This document shows, in pieces, positions 23,738 through 30,683 of a DNA stretch of 35,635 bases (the first letter of the stretch is position 1; each line of letters begins with the position of its first letter). Origin of the DNA: Acetatifactor sp. (GTDB lineage: Bacteria; Bacillota; Clostridia; Lachnospirales; Lachnospiraceae); the NCBI GenBank assembly GCA_016293615.1, contig JAEDDX010000023.1:1-35635 (forward strand), given 5' to 3'. The notes under the pieces were generated by a model. The model made no database searches. It saw only the letters and a list, made by a program, of their open reading frames with translations, and had not been told where the DNA came from. Made by a program: the position numbers and the translations under genes.

Positions 23738-25933
23738 ATGAGAAAGTTATGTTTGAGGATTACAGTATTGGCTATTTTACTCTGCCTATGCGGCTGTAGC
23801 AGGGTGAGCGAGAATGAGACTGGTTCAAGTGACCAAACGGAAGAAATGTTCATCGAGACTGACCTGGTTTGGAAGGACAATTCATTAGATGCTTATTCTG
23901 CAGCAAAAGAGACGATTGTGATATCGGAAACCAAAGACGAAAAGGCTTTGAACGGCGGAGCTACAATGGCGGCTATGAGTAAGGAAGGAGTGGCAGTCTT
24001 AAAAAAACATCTCTATGAAAAAGCCGACGATAGTTGGGATGAAATCACGTATTTGAATCGTTCCGGTGAGCTGAATCGTGTGAGGATTGCCGAAGGAATC
24101 CAAAAACAGGCTTGGGGAATCGGCAGTGTGGCAGATAGTAATCATTATGTCCTTTTTATGACGGAAAAAAATAAAGAAGTGTCAGAGGAATTACATTACC
24201 TTTTAGTGGAACTGGATGAGAATCTGAAAGAGATTCGTAATACAGAGATTGCGTATTTGTCAAAAGAGCAGTATGAGTTCCCGCTGTCCATTATGGTGGA
24301 TGCAAACGGATATTGTCATATGATTACCGAGAATTATGATGCGGGAGAAGTATGTTACTATATTAGTGATTCCGATGGAAAACTGATGCAGAAAATGCAG
24401 CAGAGCCAGAAGGAAGGAATTTATCTGCAGTTATTGCCGGATGGAAGTGTTGCTTTGCATACAGAGAAGGGAGTGAATGCTTATTCCCCCGTCAGCGGAG
24501 AAGCAACCCGTTTTTCTGATCTGGAGGTGGAGAACTCCTATTGCATGGATTGGAATCAGAAAGAAATCCTGTTACTCACGAGGCAGGGAATCTATCGGAA
24601 GGAACGCCTGACGGAAAACAAAGAGCCGCTATATGTTTGGCTGAATCACGGAATCAGTGTTTCAGGAATTGCAACCGCACGAATTGACGACAGTAAGGGT
24701 ATCAGTGTTTTATTCACCGGTGAGCAGGGGTATCAGTATGTACATTTGGTTCCTACGGAGAATGAGGTCACTGTTGTGAAAATCCCTTTTGCAGTCAGCA
24801 GGTCCGGCAAAGAAATGTATGCCGAAGCGGTTACGCAGTTTAATAAAGCATATCCGGCATATCACATCACCTTAGAAGAGTATCAATATGCTGACTCCAA
24901 GCTGTTGACAAAAATAACAACAGGGGAAGGCCCGATTCTGATTGATGCCGATTTGCTGGAATGGGAGACTCAGACGAAATATTTAGAACCATTGAGCAGT
25001 GCCTTTGAACAGATCGGATTGTCGGAGGTCATGGTTCCTGAAGTGATAGAACTCGGCAAATCCAAAGAAGAAATATATGCGGTCCCGACGAACTTTTATA
25101 TCAGGACTGTAGTCAGCGGCAAGGTCCCCGCATGCGACTGGAATTATGAGCAGTTTTTAAGCGCAATTCAAAAAGAAGAATCGCTTGAGGCCATCTTCAA
25201 TTCGTCTTCATTGGATTATGGGAACGTATTCGTAACGAAACTGTTTATGCACGGAGTAGATGACAGCTTCTTATGGGATTCCGATTCAAAAGAGGTTTAT
25301 TTTGATTCGGAAGCATTTCGAACGATTCTGAGGTTGGGGAAAGAGTATGAGAATAAGAATTGCGCATATGAGCAGCTTATGGATGGTACGATGCTGTGCA
25401 TGGCGATAGAGATTATGAGGCCCCAGCAGATTGCATTCACCCGGGTATTAATGGGCGATCATGCCAACTATGTGGGTTATCCGTCCTCAGACGGTGCGAA
25501 ACACTATCTGTCAACGAGGTCCCCGATCGCAATGAGTGCAGCTGCGACAGAAGAGGAGAGAAAAATCGCACATACTTTTATAAAGACGGTTCTTTCGTAT
25601 GACACACAGGCTGCTATGGCAAAAAGTAGATCTTTTTGTATGAGTGTCCGAGAGGATGTGCTGGATGAGCAGGTTGATGCCATAAATACTCATGACGATG
25701 TGCCTATTTTGCATTTTCCTCAGATACAGTTGGAAGAGGACCAGATTGATAACGAAGCAGATCGGAAAACACTGAGGGAATTGATGGAGGGAGCGATCCC
25801 GGAGAAGAAGATGCCGAGAGAATTGCAAATGCTGATGATTGAGGAGCTGGAAGGGTATTTTACGGATGCAATTGATGAGAATACCATAATCAACAATTTG
25901 ACAAATCGGGTTTCTTTGTACCTGGCTGAATAA
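23738..25933 (+). CDS. Lipoprotein with C-terminal solute-binding-like domain, cassette 2
   Basis: This 731-aa lipoprotein has a signal peptide ending L-C-G-C, with Cys20 as the lipidation site. The N-terminal half is rich in beta segments with repeated short turns (YVLFMTEKNKE, YYISDSDGKLMQKM), suggesting a propeller-like fold. The C-terminal half (from about residue 345, KIPFAVSRSGKEMYAEAVTQ) resembles an extracellular solute-binding protein. The final segment LMIEELEGYF to VSLYLAE aligns with the end of the lipoprotein at 786-3116. No transporter genes are adjacent, so it probably senses or tethers a ligand instead of feeding an importer. TAGGAGGAA gives strong translation. The porB remnant begins 21 bp after its stop. 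Confidence 0.76.
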   Translation: MRKLCLRITVLAILLCLCGCSRVSENETGSSDQTEEMFIETDLVWKDNSLDAYSAAKETIVISETKDEKALNGGATMAAMSKEGVAVLKKHLYEKADDSWDEITYLNRSGELNRVRIAEGIQKQAWGIGSVADSNHYVLFMTEKNKEVSEELHYLLVELDENLKEIRNTEIAYLSKEQYEFPLSIMVDANGYCHMITENYDAGEVCYYISDSDGKLMQKMQQSQKEGIYLQLLPDGSVALHTEKGVNAYSPVSGEATRFSDLEVENSYCMDWNQKEILLLTRQGIYRKERLTENKEPLYVWLNHGISVSGIATARIDDSKGISVLFTGEQGYQYVHLVPTENEVTVVKIPFAVSRSGKEMYAEAVTQFNKAYPAYHITLEEYQYADSKLLTKITTGEGPILIDADLLEWETQTKYLEPLSSAFEQIGLSEVMVPEVIELGKSKEEIYAVPTNFYIRTVVSGKVPACDWNYEQFLSAIQKEESLEAIFNSSSLDYGNVFVTKLFMHGVDDSFLWDSDSKEVYFDSEAFRTILRLGKEYENKNCAYEQLMDGTMLCMAIEIMRPQQIAFTRVLMGDHANYVGYPSSDGAKHYLSTRSPIAMSAAATEEERKIAHTFIKTVLSYDTQAAMAKSRSFCMSVREDVLDEQVDAINTHDDVPILHFPQIQLEEDQIDNEADRKTLRELMEGAIPEKKMPRELQMLMIEELEGYFTDAIDENTIINNLTNRVSLYLAE

Positions 25934-25953
25934 TGAAGAAAGGAACGATTTTT

Positions 25954-26057
25954 CCTGGAGAATTTCTGAAAGAAGCAGGGAAGATTGAAACACCTCTTCG
26001 CACCCGGCAACGAACATCTCCTCGAGACCTTCCGGAAGGAGACCGACAGAAGATGGG
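25954..26057 (+). pseudogene. porB 3'-end remnant (direct repeat copy 2)
   Basis: These 104 bases copy 20589-20692 of porB. In the porB frame they read KHLFAPGNEHLLE and KETDRRW. There is an in-frame TGA near the left end (aligned at Leu/Phe of porB), and the C-terminal EELLKKCEA is missing. It is a non-functional fragment left by duplication. It marks the right edge of the 5.4-kb island. Confidence 0.85.
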
Positions 26058-26125
26058 TGGCAATCACGCGCATATTCTGCCTGCCGGGCTTGCTTTACAA
26101 CCGTTATAGATTATATTCTCGGGAA

Positions 26126-26145
26126 TGTTGTACTGCAGTACAACA
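26126..26145. promoter_or_regulatory. Perfect 20-bp palindrome, candidate sugar-regulator operator
   Basis: TGTTGTACTGCAGTACAACA is fully self-complementary. A second copy with three changes lies at 26241-26260 (TGTTGTAATGCTGTACAACC). Paired sites upstream of a carbohydrate-enzyme operon fit a GntR- or LacI-type repressor with DNA looping. The regulator gene is not in the window. Confidence 0.45.
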
Positions 26146-26240
26146 ATTCACGAATCATAAACAGGTTTTGTTGTAATATGAAAGCAGGAAAGCGTGATTC
26201 CCGGGCGATTTGCAACAATGGCAGGAGAGGAATCTAGAAT

Positions 26241-26260
26241 TGTTGTAATGCTGTACAACC
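26241..26260. promoter_or_regulatory. Second, imperfect copy of the 20-bp palindrome
   Basis: TGTTGTAATGCTGTACAACC differs at 3 of 20 positions from the perfect site at 26126. The GTTGTA and TACAAC half-sites are kept. The two centres are 115 bp apart. Confidence 0.4.
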
Positions 26261-26410
26261 AATCAGACAAGCATGCACACATTTGTTGCATCGTGACGGA
26301 AATGACGGGCAGGCAGGGACGCAGCTTTCGGATACAGAGCACATGGTAGTGAAATCCTGTTCAGTGGCACAAAATATGAGAATAAATCAATCCTTTCGTA
26401 GAATAGGACA

Positions 26411-26459
26411 TTTACTTTGCCGGCGGGTCTGTTACAATGAAAGTACACTAAAACTTTCA
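26411..26459 (+). promoter_or_regulatory. Candidate promoter and leader hairpin of the GH127 operon
   Basis: TTTACT (26411-26416), a 16-bp spacer and TACAAT (26433-26438) form a plausible promoter. TGAAAGT and ACTTTCA (26438-26459, 8-bp gap) form an inverted repeat at the expected transcript start, either an operator or a 5' hairpin. Confidence 0.5.
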
Positions 26460-26476
26460 AGAGGGGGTAGAAAATT

Positions 26477-28327
26477 ATGAGAGAACTCAAGGGAAGTGCC
26501 GTAAAGGTTTATGAAGGCGAGTTGATTCGCCGTGAGGAGAGAAACAGACAATATCTGATGAAACTTCAAAATGTGCATCTGCTGCGCAATTTTCAGCTGG
26601 AGGCCGGACGATACACCGGAAGAGGTTCCGACAGAGAGGCAATGAACGGCTGGGAGGATCCGAGCTGTCAGCTCAGGGGACATTTTCTGGGACACTGGCT
26701 GTCTGCGGCAGCGTTTCGCTACGAGGAGACCGGTGACAGAGAGATCAAGGCGAAGACGGAGGCGATCATCGATGAACTCGCGCTTTGTCAGAAGGACAAC
26801 GGCGGGCAGTGGGCTTGTTCTATTCCGGAGAAGTATATGCACTGGCTCGGCGTCGGCAAGATGGTGTGGGCGCCCCAGTACACCGTTCACAAGCTGTTTA
26901 TGGGGCTTATCGATGTGTATCGTCTGATGGGATATGAGAAGGCGCTGGAGATCGCTGACAAGCTCGCCGACTGGTTCTATGACTGGAGCGGCAAGTACAC
27001 CAGGGAAGAGTTTGACAATATCTTAGACTGCGAGACCGGAGGTATGCTGGAGTCTTGGACTGACCTGTACGAGATCACCGGCAAGGAAAAGTACAAGACT
27101 TTGATGGACCGTTATTATCGCGCCAGACTCTTTGACCCTCTGGTGGAAGGTAAGGATGTGCTGACCAACATGCACGCCAATACAACGATTCCTGAGGCGA
27201 TGGGTTGCGCGAGAGCCTATGAGGTGACCGGCGACGAGAAGTGGCTTCGCATTGCGGAGAGCTATTGGAAGTGCGCTGTAACCGACAGAGGCTATTTTGC
27301 GACCAGAGGCCAGACCCAGGGTGAAATCTGGACGCCTAAGTATAAGCTGAAGGCTCGCCTGGGCGACAAGAACCAGGAGCACTGCACTGTTTACAACATG
27401 ATCCGCCTGGCAGAGTTTCTGTTCCGCCAGACCGGAGATCCCAAATATATGCACTATATCGAATACAATGTGCAGAACGGTATTTTTGCGCAGACTTACT
27501 GGCAGGGAATGCCGGTTGACAACAAGCCCGGCTTCGGACTTCTGACCTACTTCCTTCCTATGAAGGCAGCCTCCAGAAAAGACTGGGCGGGTGAGATGGA
27601 CAGCTTTTTCTGCTGCCACGGCACCATGGTACAGGCAAATGCCGCCTGGAACCGCCGCATGTACTATCAGGGGGAGAAGGAGCTGTTCGTGACCATGTAC
27701 TTCAATTCCTCCGCAGAGTTTGAGGTGGACGGAACCGGGATCACGCTCGGTATGAGGCAGGATTACATGAACGGCAGTCTGATGACTTCCTCCGAGAACA
27801 ATGCGCGCCAGACCCTCGGTGATATCGCAAGTGTCTATGCGAACAAGCCTGACTTCCGAAAGTATATTCTGACCCTGCACATGGAAAAGGATACGGACTT
27901 TGCGGTTTCTCTTCGTATTCCGGACTGGATCACGGACAAGGCGAAGGTATTTGTGAACGATGCGCTTGTGGCGGAGACGATGGACTCCGACCACTTTGTG
28001 AGAGTGGAGAGAACCTGGAAGGACGGCGATACGATCATCCTGACGCTGCCGATCGGCTTGAAGACCGTCGGGCTGCCTGACGATGAGACCATGATCGCTT
28101 ACCTGTACGGCCCCGATGTTCTGGCCGGCATCACAGGGGAGGAGAGAGTCTTAAAGCTCGAGGACGAGGATCCCACGAAGGAGCTTTCCGCTGATACGGA
28201 AAGACAGTGGGGAGACTTCAGAACCTTCTACCGCACGGAGAATCAGGACCCCGGCATCAGCTTTAAGAAGCTCAACGAAGTCGGTTATGAGCCTTATCAG
28301 ATTTACTTTAAGACGAAGAAGCAGTAA
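26477..28327 (+). CDS. GH127-family beta-L-arabinofuranosidase
   Basis: This 616-aa enzyme belongs to the DUF1680/GH127 family, which removes beta-L-arabinofuranose from plant glycoprotein or pectin oligosaccharides. Known members use a zinc-bound cysteine nucleophile. The matching ligands are visible: Glu301 and Cys303 in QEHCTVYN, and Cys379 and Cys380 in SFFCCHGT. The (alpha/alpha)6 core occupies residues of about 30-420, with beta-sandwich domains after it (YILTLHMEKDTDFAVSLRIP). There is no signal peptide, so it acts on imported sugars. The related GH146 family is an alternative. Ribosome binding site GAGGGGG precedes the ATG. larE begins within 50 bp of its stop. Confidence 0.88.
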   Translation: MRELKGSAVKVYEGELIRREERNRQYLMKLQNVHLLRNFQLEAGRYTGRGSDREAMNGWEDPSCQLRGHFLGHWLSAAAFRYEETGDREIKAKTEAIIDELALCQKDNGGQWACSIPEKYMHWLGVGKMVWAPQYTVHKLFMGLIDVYRLMGYEKALEIADKLADWFYDWSGKYTREEFDNILDCETGGMLESWTDLYEITGKEKYKTLMDRYYRARLFDPLVEGKDVLTNMHANTTIPEAMGCARAYEVTGDEKWLRIAESYWKCAVTDRGYFATRGQTQGEIWTPKYKLKARLGDKNQEHCTVYNMIRLAEFLFRQTGDPKYMHYIEYNVQNGIFAQTYWQGMPVDNKPGFGLLTYFLPMKAASRKDWAGEMDSFFCCHGTMVQANAAWNRRMYYQGEKELFVTMYFNSSAEFEVDGTGITLGMRQDYMNGSLMTSSENNARQTLGDIASVYANKPDFRKYILTLHMEKDTDFAVSLRIPDWITDKAKVFVNDALVAETMDSDHFVRVERTWKDGDTIILTLPIGLKTVGLPDDETMIAYLYGPDVLAGITGEERVLKLEDEDPTKELSADTERQWGDFRTFYRTENQDPGISFKKLNEVGYEPYQIYFKTKKQ

Positions 28328-28370
28328 GATGATATCAGAAGAAAGCCCGGCGGAAGGAGCGAAAGAATTC

Positions 28371-29138
28371 ATGCAGATTGAGGATAAGGAAGCAGCTTTA
28401 ATGGCTTTTCTGCAAGAAAAGGGTAAAATTGCCATCGCTTTTTCCGGCGGAACGGACTCCGCGTATTTACTGTATGCTGCGGCAAAAAGCGGAGCAGAAG
28501 TGAAAGCCTACACCGTGAAGTCTGCCTTTCAGCCCGCGTTTGAAACAGCGGATGCGAAGCGCTTAGCCGACGGATTGTCTGTTGCATCGGAAGTGATTCC
28601 CGTGGATATATTACAGGATGAGTCGATAGCGGAGAATCCCGCCAACCGCTGTTATCATTGCAAGAAGAGAATATTCCGTGCGATTCTCGAGCATGCCGTG
28701 CGGGATGGTTTTGCCTTCCTGTGCGACGGGACGAACGCCTCGGATGACGCGAAGGACCGTCCTGGAATGGCGGCGCTTCGCGAGCTGGAGGTCCTGTCAC
28801 CGCTTCAAAGTGTGGGACTGACGAAGAGTGAGGTGCGCGAACTGTCGAAGCGGGCTGGTCTCTTTACCTGGGACAAGCCGGCGTATGCCTGCCTCGCAAC
28901 CAGAATCCCGACCGGAACCGTGATTACGAGAGAGGATCTTGCGAGGACCGAGCATGCGGAAGACTATCTGAGCGGACTCGGCTTCAGGGACTTTCGTGTG
29001 AGGCTGGCAGGGGAGGCGGCGAAGCTGCAGATTCCGGCGGCCGGGTTTGAACTGCTGGTGCGAAAGCGCAGGGAAATACTCAGCGAACTGAAACAGTATT
29101 ATAAAGAGGTGCTTGTGGATCTGGAGGAGAGAGGATGA
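28371..29138 (+). CDS. larE: ATP-dependent sacrificial sulfur transferase LarE
   Basis: This enzyme (255 aa from this start) inserts sulfur into the nickel-pincer nucleotide cofactor of lactate racemase-type enzymes. The PP-loop AFSGGTDSAYLL begins near residue 23. Three conserved cysteines are Cys94 and Cys97 (RCYHCK) and Cys174 (ACLATR). The three-cysteine pattern resembles LarE enzymes that hold a [4Fe-4S] cluster, rather than the single sacrificial cysteine of the Lactobacillus enzyme. The start was chosen at 28371 for AAGGAG 11 nt upstream; an ATG at 28329, right after the GH127 stop, would add 14 residues. It overlaps larB by 4 bp. Confidence 0.87.
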   Translation: MQIEDKEAALMAFLQEKGKIAIAFSGGTDSAYLLYAAAKSGAEVKAYTVKSAFQPAFETADAKRLADGLSVASEVIPVDILQDESIAENPANRCYHCKKRIFRAILEHAVRDGFAFLCDGTNASDDAKDRPGMAALRELEVLSPLQSVGLTKSEVRELSKRAGLFTWDKPAYACLATRIPTGTVITREDLARTEHAEDYLSGLGFRDFRVRLAGEAAKLQIPAAGFELLVRKRREILSELKQYYKEVLVDLEERG

Positions 29139-29884
29139 ATACAGAGATCAGAATCATCCTGGAGCAGGTGAAACGGGGAGAACTGTCTGTGGACGATGCG
29201 CTCCTTGCCATCAAAAAGGAGCCCTTCGTGGAGCTTGGTTATGCGAAGGTCGATACACACAGAAAGGTGCGACAGGGAGCCGCCGAGGTGATCTACGGAG
29301 CGGGGAAAACTGCGGAGCAGATCACAGGAATCGTACAGTCGATGCAGGCGGCCGGGCAGAGGACGATATTGATCACCAGAATGTCCGAAGAAAAGGCAGC
29401 CAAAGTACAGGAAAGCGTCTCTCTTTCCTATCACCCGGAGGCCGGAGTCGGTATTGTCGGCGAAATGCCTGCACCGGACGGAGCCGGCAGAATCGTGGTA
29501 GCCACCGGAGGAACCAGCGATATTCCCGTGGCGGAGGAAGCCGCATTGACGGCAGAGGTGCTCGGCAACGAGGTTGTGCGCCTTTATGATGTGGGCGTAG
29601 CGGGACTGCACAGGCTGCTTGCTCATATGGACGAGATTATGAGTGCGCAGGTCATCATCGCAATCGCAGGCATGGAAGGAGCGCTTGCAAGCGTCATCGG
29701 CGGACTCGCGGACTGCCCTGTCATCGCAGTACCCACCAGCGTCGGATACGGCGCTTCCTTTCAGGGACTGTCGGCACTGCTTTCCATGCTGAATTCCTGT
29801 GCCAGCGGCGTGTCGGTCGTAAACATCGACAACGGCTTCGGTGCGGGATATCTGGCCGGTATGATGAACCATATGAACCGTTGA
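29135..29884 (+). CDS. larB: Pyridinium-3,5-biscarboxylic acid mononucleotide synthase LarB
   Basis: This 249-aa enzyme carboxylates nicotinic acid adenine dinucleotide and releases AMP, the first step of nickel-pincer nucleotide synthesis. The C-terminal half is PurE-like, with VVATGGTSDIPVAEEAALTA, VVRLYDVGVAGLHRL and AVPTSVGYGASFQGLSALL. The N-terminal region (ILEQVKRGELSVDDALLAIK) is typical for LarB. Its ATG overlaps the larE stop, so translation is coupled. The third enzyme, LarC, and a LarA-type racemase are not in this window and must be elsewhere if the pathway is complete. Confidence 0.9.
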   Translation: MNTEIRIILEQVKRGELSVDDALLAIKKEPFVELGYAKVDTHRKVRQGAAEVIYGAGKTAEQITGIVQSMQAAGQRTILITRMSEEKAAKVQESVSLSYHPEAGVGIVGEMPAPDGAGRIVVATGGTSDIPVAEEAALTAEVLGNEVVRLYDVGVAGLHRLLAHMDEIMSAQVIIAIAGMEGALASVIGGLADCPVIAVPTSVGYGASFQGLSALLSMLNSCASGVSVVNIDNGFGAGYLAGMMNHMNR

Positions 29885-29945
29885 AATTAGAGACGGAAAA
29901 CAGGCTCCTCGCCGCAAGGGATGCGGAACCAACCGGAGAATTTTT

Positions 29946-30683
29946 ATGAAGAATTATAAGATGATCATAGCCTATGACGGCACAAGATATTACGGATGGC
30001 AGAGACAGCCTGACCAGAACACCATACAGGGCAAGCTGGAGAGTGTTTTGTCGGTACTGTGCGGCAGAGAAGTCGAGGTCATCGGCGCCGGACGAACCGA
30101 TGCGGGCGTACATGCGCGGGGGATGGTTGCGAATGCAAATCTGGAGACGGAGCTGGAGCCGCTGCAGATCCGGGAGTATCTGAACCGTTATCTGCCGGAC
30201 GATATCTCGGTGCTCGAGGTCAGGGAGGCTTCTCCCAGATTTCACGCCAGATACAATGCCATCGGCAAAACCTATCGATACACCTGCTTTGACGGGGATG
30301 TGAAGTCTGTCTTTGACAGGAAATATGTTGCCCGGCTGGAGGAAAAGCCGGATGTGGAGAAAATGCGCGCGGCAGCCGAAGTGCTGCGGGGAGAGCATGA
30401 TTTCCGCAATTTCTGCGTCAATCCCCGCATGAAGAAATCCACGGTTCGCTGTGTGGACCGGATTGAGATCGTAAGAGACGGTGATTACATCCTGTTTACC
30501 TTCCATGGGACGGGTTTTCTGCAGAATATGGTGCGCATCATGGTGGGGACACTGCTGGAGGTCGGCATGGGCCGGACCGGGGTGGAGCAGGTCCGCGCTG
30601 CACTGGAAAATCCGGACAGACAAAAGGCCGGTCCCACTGCTCCGGCCCAGGGTCTGTGTATGATGCATGTGGATTATGACTGA
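29946..30683 (+). CDS. truA: tRNA pseudouridine synthase A
   Basis: This 245-aa enzyme converts uridines 38-40 of tRNA anticodon stem-loops to pseudouridine. The catalytic aspartate is Asp52 in GAGRTDAGVHARG. Other conserved parts are AYDGTRYYGWQRQP at the N-terminus, FHARYNAIGKTYRY, and FTFHGTGFLQNMVRIMVGTL. The length is typical. GGAGA precedes the ATG. The gene follows larB by 61 bp and may share its transcript. Its last 10 bp overlap the convergent ABC-F gene. Confidence 0.95.
   Translation: MKNYKMIIAYDGTRYYGWQRQPDQNTIQGKLESVLSVLCGREVEVIGAGRTDAGVHARGMVANANLETELEPLQIREYLNRYLPDDISVLEVREASPRFHARYNAIGKTYRYTCFDGDVKSVFDRKYVARLEEKPDVEKMRAAAEVLRGEHDFRNFCVNPRMKKSTVRCVDRIEIVRDGDYILFTFHGTGFLQNMVRIMVGTLLEVGMGRTGVEQVRAALENPDRQKAGPTAPAQGLCMMHVDYD

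Larger units (their letters stand above)
26058..26410. other. Intergenic region upstream of the GH127 operon
   Basis: No gene is recognisable. Two related palindromes (26126-26145 and 26241-26260) and several loose GTTGTA half-sites occur. I found no other structure. Confidence 0.4.

Noticed and set aside
20693..25953. Integrase or transposase inside the porB-flanked island
   Set aside because: All reading frames of useful size were considered; only the regulator, peptide, secreted protein and lipoprotein remain, so no mobility gene can be claimed.
26126..26145. Direct assignment as an AraR box
   Set aside because: Half-sites look similar, but the spacing is 4 bp larger than the known AraR site and no AraR gene is present; kept only as an unnamed operator.
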